A stretch of 14,593 nt of DNA from CAYTQK01 sp964439745 (GTDB lineage Bacteria > Desulfobacterota > Desulfobacteria > Desulfobacterales > Desulfosudaceae). Each line of letters opens with the position of its first letter. The first letter of the stretch is position 1. The position numbers and the translations under genes were made by a program. Location: NCBI GenBank assembly GCA_964439745.1, contig CAYTQK010000057.1, positions 1-14,593 of the forward strand, in the 5' to 3' direction. Shown here one piece after another: positions 1-7,698 of this stretch. Under the pieces are notes generated by a model that searched no databases, was not told the DNA's origin, and saw only the letters and a list, made by a program, of their open reading frames with translations.

Positions 1-621
1 GGGGGCGTTGTCCACCGGGCGCATTTCCGGGACGGGGCCGGGCAGGTCTTTTTCCGGGAGTTCGAACCGGCCGCGGGTAATCCGGGTGGCTGGGAAAAGC
101 GGGTGTTTTTTCGGGTTGGCGGCCGCCAGTTCCGGATGAAAGTCCCGGAAACCGCGCACGTTGATAATGGCGATGTCGGCTTTTTCCTCGAAGGCGGTCT
201 TAATATCGGGCGAAAAAACACTCGGCTGGGAAAGAAAGGTCGGCTTGGTCGTGCCCAGCGCGGTGACATGGAAATGGTTGCGGCCATTGTTGTCATTCAG
301 GGGCAGTCCGGCTCCGGCCAGCTCTTTTTGGAAAAAGGACAGGGCTTCCCGGACATGGTCGCACCCGCAGCGGGCATAGGGATGGGCGGGATTGCGCGCG
401 ATGAATTCCGGCAGCGTCTCCAGGGGCGACTGAACAATGGTGTTTCCCGGAAAATGGCCGAGCAGGTCGATGGAGCCGGAGGAAAAATGCAGGGCGTTCA
501 TGCCGGCGGAAATGACGGCACAGGAGAGCCCGCCGCGGAGGCAGGCGATGCCGCAGGTCAGCCCGGCAATCCCGCCGCCGATGATGAGGCAGTCGTAGTC
601 GGTCGTCGGTGATCGGGTCAT
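1..621 (-). CDS. glpB: Anaerobic glycerol-3-phosphate dehydrogenase subunit B (partial, cut by left edge)
   Basis: This is the N-terminal 207 residues of a flavoprotein subunit; the rest lies beyond position 1. GlpB works with GlpA and the Fe-S membrane anchor GlpC to oxidise sn-glycerol-3-phosphate to dihydroxyacetone phosphate and pass electrons to the quinone pool. The sequence starts MTRSPTTDYDCLIIGGGIAG, a dinucleotide-binding fold with a GGGIAG loop. It then has MNALHFSSGSIDLLGHFPG at about residues 42-60, which closely matches the ALHFSSGSLDLLSH block I remember from E. coli GlpB. The ATG overlaps the glpA stop codon by 4 nt (ATGA), so the two are translationally coupled. No frameshift is visible in the part seen. 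glpC would be expected further left. The family call is firm from the N-terminal blocks; the C-terminal half cannot be judged. Confidence 0.9.
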   Translation of the reverse strand, partial: MTRSPTTDYDCLIIGGGIAGLTCGIACLRGGLSCAVISAGMNALHFSSGSIDLLGHFPGNTIVQSPLETLPEFIARNPAHPYARCGCDHVREALSFFQKELAGAGLPLNDNNGRNHFHVTALGTTKPTFLSQPSVFSPDIKTAFEEKADIAIINVRGFRDFHPELAAANPKKHPLFPATRITRGRFELPEKDLPGPVPEMRPVDNAP

Positions 622-2261
622 GGCTGTTCCGTCCCGTCGTCGGGTTCGTCGCTGTCGGCGTCGGAGCGGCCCAGGCCGAAGATGCCCGCGAAAATCCAGT
701 AGGCGAATTCGGCCTCCCGCAGGGTGTCGCCCCACAGTACCGGCTTGACGCCGTGCCAGCGTTCTTCCAGAAATTCGACCAGCATGTCCGTCGCGGCGCT
801 GCCGTCCGTGCCCAGTTCGTCTACAAAAGCCCCGGCACAGCGATAGGCGCAGAGTACTCCCTGGCACGGTCCCATGCCGATGCGGGTGCGCCGGCGCAGG
901 TCGATGATGTCGGTGACATGCAGTTTCTGCAGGGCGTAGCGGACCTCCTCGGCCGTGACCATTTCGCATTCGCAGATCAGCCCGCCGTGATCACCGTCTT
1001 TGGGCAGAATCTGGCGGGCCCGCTCGCCGTGGCGGTAATAGGTGGAGGCGGCCACCGATTCCGCCAGGGACTGGCGCGATTTTTTCCGGCGCGGCGGCTT
1101 TTCGGAACCGGGCAGGGGCGTCGTGTGGGTGGTGCAGGGCCGGTCGACGCCCAGTTTTTTGGCGGCCAGGTCGGTGGCCTCTTCGGCCATCCGGCGGTAG
1201 GTCATCAGCTTGCCGCCGGCGATGGTGACCAGGCCGGCCAGGCCGTCCCGTTCTTCGTGATCCAGCAGGACGATGCCCCGGGTGATATCCCGGCCGTAAG
1301 TATCCCGGCCGGTGGCCACCAGCGGCCGCACTCCCGAAAAGGCCCGCAGTACCCGGGTTTTCGAGAGATTGGGCACCAGCTTTTCCCCGTCTTCCAGGAG
1401 AATCCGGATCTCCTCCGGGTCCGCCGTCAGTTCGTTGATGCGGTCGTAGTCGATTTTTCGGGAGGTGGTCCCGATCAGGGAGACGGTGTCCCCGGGGACG
1501 AGGATGTCGCCGTCGGCCGGCTTGCGGCAGCGGTTGAGAACAACGTTATTGATCCGGTAATCAAGGATGACCATGGTCCCCTGGGAGGGATACATGGCCA
1601 GGTCCACCCCGGCCTGGCGGCAGGTCTCCCCGGCCCAGATGCCGGTGGCATTGATGATGATACCGGCGTGTATTTCGAGCTGGCGCCGGCCGCGCCGGTC
1701 AAAGGCGTAGATGCCCCGGACGCGGTCCTTGTCGCGGATGAAGCCGGTGACCCGGCAGTGGGTGATCGCCCGGGCGCCGTGCTCGGCGGCATCGAGAATG
1801 TTGGCCGCGGCCAGGCGGAAGGGGTCGATGGTGGCGTCCGGCACGGTAAGGGCCGCGACCAGGCTCGGATTGACGTTGGGTTCGATGGCCAGGGCCTGCG
1901 CCGGGGTGATCTCCCGGCAGGCAATGCCGATCCGGCGGCAGGCGTCCCGAAGCTGACCGTGGTAGCCGGGATCGTCGCCGGGCAGGGTCACGAACAGGCC
2001 GCCGGTGTCTTCGATGCAGTGCCGGGCGATTTTTTTCAGGATCCGGTTTTCGGCGATGCATTCTGCGGCCGAAACCGGATCCTTGACGGCGTACCGCGCC
2101 CCGGAATGGAGCAGTCCGTGATTACGGCCGGTGGTGCCGGCCGCGAAATCGTTTTTTTCCACCAGCACGCAGTCGATGCCCCGCAGGCCGCAGTCCCGGG
2201 CAATACCGCTGCCGGTGGCGCCGCCGCCGATTATGACTGCGTCTGTTTCAATTCGTTCCAC
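618..2261 (-). CDS. glpA: Anaerobic glycerol-3-phosphate dehydrogenase subunit A
   Basis: This is the catalytic FAD subunit (547 aa, close to the usual 540 or so) that oxidises sn-glycerol-3-phosphate to dihydroxyacetone phosphate. The N-terminus has a Rossmann loop GGGATGSG (residues 12-19) and the family block GTTGRNHGLLHSGARY (42-57). A conserved IAGGKLMTYRRMAE segment lies at 347-360. The C-terminus is a BFD-like [2Fe-2S] domain with four candidate ligands, C430-E-C432 and C466-QGVL-C471, around DLRRRTRIGMG; this layout is that of E. coli GlpA and separates it from the aerobic GlpD type. The start is a GTG lying inside the last 31 nt of porB, with a GGAAA-type ribosome site about 12 nt upstream; no in-frame ATG lies between it and the Rossmann motif. 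It overlaps glpB by 4 nt. The tail after about residue 530 is acidic and probably disordered. Confidence 0.95.
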   Translation of the reverse strand: MERIETDAVIIGGGATGSGIARDCGLRGIDCVLVEKNDFAAGTTGRNHGLLHSGARYAVKDPVSAAECIAENRILKKIARHCIEDTGGLFVTLPGDDPGYHGQLRDACRRIGIACREITPAQALAIEPNVNPSLVAALTVPDATIDPFRLAAANILDAAEHGARAITHCRVTGFIRDKDRVRGIYAFDRRGRRQLEIHAGIIINATGIWAGETCRQAGVDLAMYPSQGTMVILDYRINNVVLNRCRKPADGDILVPGDTVSLIGTTSRKIDYDRINELTADPEEIRILLEDGEKLVPNLSKTRVLRAFSGVRPLVATGRDTYGRDITRGIVLLDHEERDGLAGLVTIAGGKLMTYRRMAEEATDLAAKKLGVDRPCTTHTTPLPGSEKPPRRKKSRQSLAESVAASTYYRHGERARQILPKDGDHGGLICECEMVTAEEVRYALQKLHVTDIIDLRRRTRIGMGPCQGVLCAYRCAGAFVDELGTDGSAATDMLVEFLEERWHGVKPVLWGDTLREAEFAYWIFAGIFGLGRSDADSDEPDDGTEQP

Positions 2262-3133
2262 CGCTGATCTATTTCCTTTTGCATCTCTTGGGTCTGCCGG
2301 GGGGACAGCGACCGGAAGCGGGTCTGGGCCGCCACGTAGTCAGCCACCGGCCGCCGGGGCTTATCGAGCAGTTTGCGGGAAGCGCCGGTCAGGGTCAGCC
2401 GCCCCTGTGCGTATTCGTACAGCTCCACCAGCCCGGTCTCCACGGCCAGCTTGCCGGTCTTGACGGTATGGCGCGGCTCAAATCCCCAGCCCGGCGGACA
2501 GGGCGTATGAATATGAAAATACTTCATGCCGGGCAATGTTCTGGCCTTGATGAGCTTGTTGTAAAAATCCAGGGGATAGGCGGCGGAACAGGCGGCTACG
2601 TAAGTTATGTCGTGGGCGGCGATGATGGCCGGCAGGTTTTTGCGTTTTTGCCGCTTGCCGTGAATGGGCGTGGTGGTCGTCAGGGCGCCGGCCGGGGTGG
2701 TCCCGGAGCGCTGGATGCCGGTATTCATGTAGGCTTCGTTGTCATAGCACAGGTAAATAAAGTTTTCTTCCCGTTCACAGGCGCCGGACAGGGCCTGGAG
2801 GCCGATGTCGCTGGTGCCGCCGTCCCCGGCCCAGGCGGCCACCAGGGTGTCTTCCCGATGCAGCGCCCGCAGGGCGCCCTGGACCCCGGAAGCGGCCGCG
2901 GCCGTGGAGGCGAAGGTCACGTTCAGGCAGGGCAGCTGGGTGGCGGCAATGGGGTAAAGTCCCTGCAGTACCGTCAGGCAGCTGGGGGGGACCACCAGGA
3001 TGGTGTTCCGGCCGAGGGCCTTGAGGCCGTGGCGGTAAATCAGAGACAGGCCGCAGCCGGCGCAGGCCCGGTTGCCCGGATGGACCAGTTCTTCTTCGGG
3101 CAGATCAAGGGGTTTGGTAACGGTTGGGCTCAT
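2231..3133 (-). CDS. porB: Pyruvate/2-oxoacid:ferredoxin oxidoreductase, beta subunit (thiamine diphosphate binding)
   Basis: The beta subunit binds thiamine diphosphate and one [4Fe-4S] cluster in the complex that decarboxylates pyruvate to acetyl-CoA, reducing ferredoxin. From the start chosen (300 aa) the sequence shows ACAGCG with C24 and C27, a third cysteine C52 exactly 25 residues further, and C212 in HTPCPPGW. This matches the four-cysteine pattern of the pyruvate enzymes. The diphosphate motif begins at GDGGTSDIG (103-111) and closes at YDNEAYMNTGIQRS (130-143), a signature typical of pyruvate-type PorB. I chose the second of two nearby ATGs because AAGGA sits 7 nt before it; the first ATG (position 3139) is only 1-2 nt from that site. 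It follows porA by 48 nt and its end overlaps glpA. Pyruvate is the best substrate guess, but related 2-oxoacids cannot be excluded. Confidence 0.92.
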   Translation of the reverse strand: MSPTVTKPLDLPEEELVHPGNRACAGCGLSLIYRHGLKALGRNTILVVPPSCLTVLQGLYPIAATQLPCLNVTFASTAAAASGVQGALRALHREDTLVAAWAGDGGTSDIGLQALSGACEREENFIYLCYDNEAYMNTGIQRSGTTPAGALTTTTPIHGKRQKRKNLPAIIAAHDITYVAACSAAYPLDFYNKLIKARTLPGMKYFHIHTPCPPGWGFEPRHTVKTGKLAVETGLVELYEYAQGRLTLTGASRKLLDKPRRPVADYVAAQTRFRSLSPRQTQEMQKEIDQRWNELKQTQS

Positions 3134-3181
3134 AATCATATCCTTATCGGGAAAACGGCTTCTTATTTTTATCCTTTCCGC

Positions 3182-4378
3182 TCAGCATTTCAATCCGATC
3201 CAGGCCGGCGGTTCTTCGCCGGCATTTTCCGGGGCGTCGCAGAAGGCCTCCAGGGCCTGGCAGAGGTCTTCGGTTTTAATGGTCCGCCCGCCCAGCCCCA
3301 GGATGCGGTGGCCGATCACGGGCCGCCGGGGCAGGTGATACAGGGCTGCCTTGAGATCGCTGGTCAGGGCGCCTTCGTAACCGTAGCTGAGCGCCTTTTC
3401 AAATACCAGCACCCGGGCGGTGCCGCCGAGCAGTTCCGCCAGTTCCCGGGCGGGAAAAGGCCGGAACAGCCGCAGGGCCACCACCCCGACCCGGCGCCCC
3501 TTTTCCCGGAGAATATCCGTGGTCTTGCGCAGCTGCCGGGCCAGGGACCCCAGGCAGATGGCGATGACTTCGGCGTCTTCACAGCGATAGGTATTGAAGA
3601 AGGCATGGCTGACCCGGTCAAACAGGGACTGGAACTGGTTGTCGATTTCCGCCCAGACCGCCGGGACCTGCTCCAGGTCCCGCTGCAGGGTATGCCGGAT
3701 TTCCATGTAGGCCGGGGCCATGTCTCCCCGGACGTCGGGCCGCACCTCGGGCAGGGTGACCGTGTTGAGGTTGCGAGGCGCTTCCGGGTCAAGCAGCCGG
3801 GACGGCCGGGAGTCGGCCAGAAAACGGTCCACCCGCTCCGGTTCGGGTACATCAAAGGGCATGTGGGTATGGGACAGCAGGTAGCCGTCGTAGCAGACCA
3901 TGACCGGGATCCGGACGGTTTCGGCCAGCCGGAAAGCCTGGATGACGCTGTCGATGATCTGCTGGTGACCGGCGCAGTGAATCTGGATCCAGCCGGTGTC
4001 CCGCTGGGAAATCGAGTCCTGGTGGTCGTTCCAGACCGACCAGGGGGCGCCCACGCCGCGGTTGGCCACGCACATGACAATGGGCAGACGGGCGCCAGCC
4101 GCCCAGTGTATCTGTTCGTGCATGTATAAAAGGCCGTTGGCGCTGGTGGCGGTGAAGGTGCGGGCACCGGTGCTGGCCGCGGCGATACATACGGCCAGGG
4201 CGCTGTGCTCACTTTCCACGGGGATATATTCGGCCCGCATTTCTCCGGAAGCGACGTATTCGGAGAGTTTTTCCGTCAGGGGCGTCTGCGGCGTGATCGG
4301 GTAGGCGGCGATGACCTGGGTCCTGGCCAGCTTGACGCCGGTAGCCGCGGCCGTGTTGCCGGTAGCGATGATGTGCAT
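3182..4378 (-). CDS. porA: Pyruvate/2-oxoacid:ferredoxin oxidoreductase, alpha subunit
   Basis: The alpha subunit forms the 2-oxoacid and CoA side of the active site together with PorB. At 398 aa it is normal for PorA of the four-subunit type. Visible family blocks, numbered from the start chosen, are AAYPITPQT (24-32), PVESEHSA (53-60), GARTFTATSANGLLYMHE (71-88) and WNDHQDSISQRDTGWIQ (116-132). The reading frame extends upstream to position 4432 and into porD, but the extra residues do not look like PorA. The ATG at 4378 begins MHIIATGNTAAATG, has AGGAG about 10 nt upstream, and leaves a clean 31-nt gap after porD, so I used it. The blocks fit pyruvate enzymes well; phenylglyoxylate-type and other 2-oxoacid relatives share many of them. 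Confidence 0.92.
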   Translation of the reverse strand: MHIIATGNTAAATGVKLARTQVIAAYPITPQTPLTEKLSEYVASGEMRAEYIPVESEHSALAVCIAAASTGARTFTATSANGLLYMHEQIHWAAGARLPIVMCVANRGVGAPWSVWNDHQDSISQRDTGWIQIHCAGHQQIIDSVIQAFRLAETVRIPVMVCYDGYLLSHTHMPFDVPEPERVDRFLADSRPSRLLDPEAPRNLNTVTLPEVRPDVRGDMAPAYMEIRHTLQRDLEQVPAVWAEIDNQFQSLFDRVSHAFFNTYRCEDAEVIAICLGSLARQLRKTTDILREKGRRVGVVALRLFRPFPARELAELLGGTARVLVFEKALSYGYEGALTSDLKAALYHLPRRPVIGHRILGLGGRTIKTEDLCQALEAFCDAPENAGEEPPAWIGLKC

Positions 4379-4409
4379 GGGTGTTGTTCTCCTGGTTAGG
4401 ATCGGATCG

Positions 4410-4706
4410 TCATTTGTCAATATCCGCTTCATCTTCCATGGTGATGGCCCCGGCCGGGCACTCCTCGGCGCAGACCCCGCATCCCTTGCAGTACTGGTAG
4501 TCGATCACCGGCGGTATGGTGCGGGAGATAACCCCGTCCGGGCAGTAGAGCCAGCAGAAAAAGCAGGTCGGCTTGCCGGACTTGACCGGCAGGCACCGGC
4601 TGGTATCGATGACGGGACATTCCACCCGCCAGGAGCCGGTCCGGCCCGCGTCCCCCGGGCCGGGTTCGCTGTGGGATATGAATTCGGCGAAACGTTTCTT
4701 GCTCAT
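4410..4706 (-). CDS. porD: Pyruvate/2-oxoacid:ferredoxin oxidoreductase, delta (ferredoxin-like) subunit
   Basis: A 98-aa two-cluster ferredoxin subunit that carries electrons from the PorB cluster to free ferredoxin. The second cluster motif is canonical, C73-KG-C76-GV-C79-AEE-C83-PAGAI. The first is unusual: C38 is followed by nine residues before C48-FF-C51-WLY-C55-PDGVI, where the classical pattern is C-x2-C-x2-C-x3-C, so about seven residues are inserted between the first and second ligand. An additional C30 lies upstream and could be the real fourth ligand. The WLYCPDGVI and YCKGCGVC blocks otherwise fit PorD. The gene overlaps porG by 4 nt (ATGA) and precedes porA, giving the order porG-porD-porA-porB seen in archaea and Thermotoga. 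Confidence 0.9.
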   Translation of the reverse strand: MSKKRFAEFISHSEPGPGDAGRTGSWRVECPVIDTSRCLPVKSGKPTCFFCWLYCPDGVISRTIPPVIDYQYCKGCGVCAEECPAGAITMEDEADIDK

Positions 4707-5269
4707 GAGGGAACTCCCATCTGGGTATGGTCAAAGGCCATGCGCGTGGCCGCGGCGTTCCGGTCGGCTTTTCTGCCCTGGAATTCTTTTTCCACGGCCG
4801 CGGCCAGATCCTCGATGTCCAGCAGGCCCGATGCCCGGGCAAAGGCGCCGATGATCCCGGAATTGACGATGCCGCGGGGAAGGCCGCAGCGGACGGCGAT
4901 TTCGGAAATATCGGCCACCGCCGTGGTGGTGCCGGCAAAGGCATAGTCCTCCGGCGGACGGTGGGTGTTGATGACGACAAGTCCGCCCGGTTTGATGCCG
5001 GCGGTGACATCGGCCTCGGCGATGAGTCGGTCATCCAGGACGACCACCATGTCCGGTGTTTCAATGGGGGACAGGTCGTAAATTTCCGTGGCGGAAAGTT
5101 TCAGCGAGGTAAATACCGGCGCCCCGCGCCGTTCCGTGCCGAAAGTGGGGATCATGGCCACGCCCTGGTAACCGGCGGCAAAGGCCACTCCGGCCACGAT
5201 CTTGGCGGCGGTAATGGCCCCCTGGCCGCCGCGGCCATGCCAGCGGATTTCATATTCCTGTTTGTTCAT
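4703..5269 (-). CDS. porG: Pyruvate/2-oxoacid:ferredoxin oxidoreductase, gamma subunit
   Basis: A 188-aa gamma subunit (catalytic domain III of the fused enzymes), which takes part in CoA binding and complex assembly. It shows EIRWHGRGGQGAITAAKI near the start (residues 7-24) and IPTFGTERRGAPVFTSLK (40-57), both hallmark blocks of the PorG/KorC family. The length is normal. The ATG has AGGAT about 7 nt upstream and lies 18 nt after glpK, which suggests read-through transcription from the glycerol kinase gene. Its end overlaps the porD start by 4 nt. Confidence 0.93.
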   Translation of the reverse strand: MNKQEYEIRWHGRGGQGAITAAKIVAGVAFAAGYQGVAMIPTFGTERRGAPVFTSLKLSATEIYDLSPIETPDMVVVLDDRLIAEADVTAGIKPGGLVVINTHRPPEDYAFAGTTTAVADISEIAVRCGLPRGIVNSGIIGAFARASGLLDIEDLAAAVEKEFQGRKADRNAAATRMAFDHTQMGVPS

Positions 5270-5287
5270 GCCTTTTATCCTGAATTT

Positions 5288-6805
5288 TTACGTGATTTCC
5301 CGCCAGCCGCCGGCCCGGCTGACCGCTTTTTTCCAGTGGCGATACAATTCGTCGCGTTTGTTTTTCGACATGGCCGGCGTCCATTCCCTGTCCAGCCGCC
5401 AGTTGGCCTTCAATTCCGATGTTTTCTCCCAGAAGCCAGCGGCCAGTCCGGCGGCGTATGCCGCCCCCAGCACGGTCGACTCGGTCACCTTCGGCCGGAT
5501 CACCGGTACCTGCAGCAGGTCCGACTGAAACTGGAGCAGCAGGTCGTTGGCGGCCATGCCGCCATCCGTTTTCAGGGACTTTAAGGTGATGCCGGAATCT
5601 TTTTCCATGGCTTCGGCGATTTCCAGCGTCTGAAAGGCGGTGGCCTCCAGGGCCGCCCGGGCCAGGTGGCCCTTGTTGGCGTAATGGGTCAGTCCGATCA
5701 CCAGGCCGCGGGCGGTGGTGTCCCAGTGCGGCGCAAACAGCCCCGAGAAGGCCGGCACAAAATAAACACCGCCGTTATCTGCCACGGTCGCGGCCAGGTC
5801 TTCGATCTCCGGCGCGGTGGCAATCAAGCCGATATTGTCCCGCAGCCACTGCACCACCGAGCCGGCCATGGCAATGGAGCCTTCCAGGGCGTACACCGCC
5901 GGCTGGTCCCCGATCTGATAGGCCACCGTTGTCAGCAGCCCGTGGCGGGAGGGGGTGATCTCCGTGCCGGTGTTGGTCAGCAGAAAACAGCCGGTGCCGT
6001 ATGTGTTCTTGGCTTCGCCCGGCTCGAAACAGGCCTGGCCGAAGAGCGCCGCCTGCTGGTCGCCGAGAATGCCGGCTACCGGCGTGCCCGGTTCCAGGCC
6101 CCAGCCGTCGGTAACCTGCCCGTAAATCCGGCTGGAAGGCTGTATCTCCGGCAGCATACCGGCCGGAATGCCGAGCCGCTCGAGCAGATCCGGGTCCCAG
6201 GCCAGCCGTTTCAGGTTCATCAGCATGGTCCGGCTGGCATTGGTGACGTCGGTGATGTGGACCCCCTGGTCCGGTCCGCCGGTCAGCCACCAGGTCAGCC
6301 AGGTGTCCATGTTGCCGAAGAGCGCCTGACCCTCGCCGGCGGCCCGGGCGACGCCGTCGACATTGTCCAGAATCCACTTGATCTTGGGGCCGGAAAAATA
6401 GGTGGTCGGCGGCAGCCCGGCCCGGTCCCGGAACAGGGCCAGGTCGGCTTCGCCTTCCAGCCGGCGGCAGATGGCGTCGGTGCGGGTGTCCTGCCAGACG
6501 ATGGCGTTGTAATAGGGCTGCCCGGTTTTTTTGTCCCAGACCACCGTTGTTTCCCGCTGGTTGGTAATACCCACGGCGGCGATTTCGCCGGGAGAAATGT
6601 TCGTCTTGTCCAGGGTCTCCCGGATGACCGCGGCCGTGTTGTCCCGGATCTGGAGGGGATCATGTTCGACCCGGTTCGGTTCCGGGTAGATCTGCCGGTG
6701 CTCCTGCTGATGACCGGCCACGATCTGCCCCTGGCGGTCGACAATGACAAAGCGGGTGCTGGTGGTCCCCTGGTCGATGGCGGCGACATACGATTTTTTC
6801 GTCAT
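5288..6805 (-). CDS. glpK: Glycerol kinase
   Basis: An ATP-dependent cytoplasmic kinase that phosphorylates glycerol to sn-glycerol-3-phosphate, the substrate of the GlpAB enzyme encoded downstream. At 505 aa it is close to E. coli GlpK (502). Visible features are the phosphate-binding start AAIDQGTTSTRF (8-19), the glycerol-contacting TNQRET (R84, E85) and IVWQDTR (W104), the catalytic base D249 in LGDQQAALFGQ, NTYGTGCFLLTNTG (267-280), and an FGGY-family segment ALEGSIAMAGSVVQWLRD (306-323). A ribosome site (GGGAGA) lies 7 nt before the ATG, and only 3 nt separate it from dapB. No glycerol facilitator gene (glpF) or glp repressor gene is within the window. Confidence 0.96.
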   Translation of the reverse strand: MTKKSYVAAIDQGTTSTRFVIVDRQGQIVAGHQQEHRQIYPEPNRVEHDPLQIRDNTAAVIRETLDKTNISPGEIAAVGITNQRETTVVWDKKTGQPYYNAIVWQDTRTDAICRRLEGEADLALFRDRAGLPPTTYFSGPKIKWILDNVDGVARAAGEGQALFGNMDTWLTWWLTGGPDQGVHITDVTNASRTMLMNLKRLAWDPDLLERLGIPAGMLPEIQPSSRIYGQVTDGWGLEPGTPVAGILGDQQAALFGQACFEPGEAKNTYGTGCFLLTNTGTEITPSRHGLLTTVAYQIGDQPAVYALEGSIAMAGSVVQWLRDNIGLIATAPEIEDLAATVADNGGVYFVPAFSGLFAPHWDTTARGLVIGLTHYANKGHLARAALEATAFQTLEIAEAMEKDSGITLKSLKTDGGMAANDLLLQFQSDLLQVPVIRPKVTESTVLGAAYAAGLAAGFWEKTSELKANWRLDREWTPAMSKNKRDELYRHWKKAVSRAGGWREIT

Positions 6806-6808
6806 GAT

Positions 6809-7639
6809 TCAGTCTCCCTTGAGCACGTCGATCATGGAAAAGACCCGCCCCCGGATCCCTTCCCGGAGCCTGCGGTCCAGAAAAAGTACGGCGTCGATGG
6901 TTCCGCCGGCATAGATGTCCCGGCCGTTGACATTGTGGGTGAATTCAAACTTGACGGTGCGATCCGGGGACAGCAGGGTGTAGGTATGCCAGCCGTGACC
7001 GGTGAGATACTCGCCCGGGACGCCATACTCGTTTTCCTGGACCCGGGGGTCACGGATCTTGATGATGTCCTGCTCGGCAAAATCCACGCCCAGGGCCTGG
7101 AAATATTTGACCATGGCCTTGGCCGTGCCGCTGGTATCGGCCTTGCCGTTCTGGTGGCTTTCCACGATGGTCAGGGAATACCCCTTGAACATATCCGGAA
7201 AGTTTTCGGCGGCATAGGCCATCATGGCCTGGAAGCCGACGATCTGCTTGGCCATGTTGGGGGCGATGACGGCGCTGATCCGGGACGCCTCCACCATCGG
7301 GATCAGCCGGTCCCGGCTGCCGCCGGTGGTGCCCATGACAAACGGCATGTCATGGCGGCAATAGAACCGGCTGTTCTCATTGACCGCCGAAGGATGGGTA
7401 TAGTCCACGCTGATAAGGGAGGCGTAGCGCTGCACCAGTTCCGGAATCATCGTGTCCCGCTCCCCCGGCTTGATCAGCTTGATGGTCTGGCCGGCCAGGG
7501 TGGTTGTGGAGGCGGTAATTTCCGGGCCGGTCAGCGACCAGGGAATTAGCTCCAGTCGCTGCTCGGCGAGAATGTGGCCGGCGATGGTGGTGGCCACCCG
7601 GCCGGGCAGGCCGTTGATCATGACGGGTATCGGTACCAT
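6809..7639 (-). CDS. dapB: 4-hydroxy-tetrahydrodipicolinate reductase, plant-type DapB
   Basis: An NAD(P)H-dependent reductase of the diaminopimelate/lysine pathway, converting 4-hydroxy-tetrahydrodipicolinate to tetrahydrodipicolinate. The 276-aa protein begins with a nucleotide-binding segment VMINGLPGRVA (6-16), then has SVDYTHPSAVNEN (77-89), PFVMGTTGGSRD (99-110), APNMAKQIVGFQAM (126-139), VESHQNGKADTSGTAKAM (159-176; H162 and K166 fit the catalytic His and Lys), IRDPRVQ (195-201) and EFTHNVNGRDIYAGGTIDAVLF (231-252). This pattern, notably FVMGTTGG and a TSGTA motif lacking one residue of the usual bacterial APSGTA, matches the Arabidopsis-like DapB subfamily rather than E. coli DapB. 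GGAGG sits 4 nt before the ATG. It is the first gene after the promoter at 7699-7727 and lies 3 nt before glpK. Confidence 0.88.
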   Translation of the reverse strand: MVPIPVMINGLPGRVATTIAGHILAEQRLELIPWSLTGPEITASTTTLAGQTIKLIKPGERDTMIPELVQRYASLISVDYTHPSAVNENSRFYCRHDMPFVMGTTGGSRDRLIPMVEASRISAVIAPNMAKQIVGFQAMMAYAAENFPDMFKGYSLTIVESHQNGKADTSGTAKAMVKYFQALGVDFAEQDIIKIRDPRVQENEYGVPGEYLTGHGWHTYTLLSPDRTVKFEFTHNVNGRDIYAGGTIDAVLFLDRRLREGIRGRVFSMIDVLKGD

Positions 7640-7698
7640 GGGGCCTCCGATTTTTCTTTGAACCTGTGACTGTGTTCGGGTCGTTTCAAAAATTTATC

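Noticed and set aside
609..2267. A 552-codon open frame on the plus strand opposite glpA
   Set aside because: It is an antisense shadow in GC-rich DNA: its translation is rich in Gly, Ala, Gln and Asp without family motifs, while the minus strand encodes an unmistakable GlpA.
2279..4129. A 616-codon open frame on the plus strand opposite porB and porA
   Set aside because: Low-complexity Gly/Gln/Asp-rich translation spanning two real genes and the gap between them; a shadow frame.
4379..4432. Longer N-terminus of porA overlapping porD
   Set aside because: The extra residues do not look like PorA, and the ATG at 4378 has an AGGAG site at suitable spacing.
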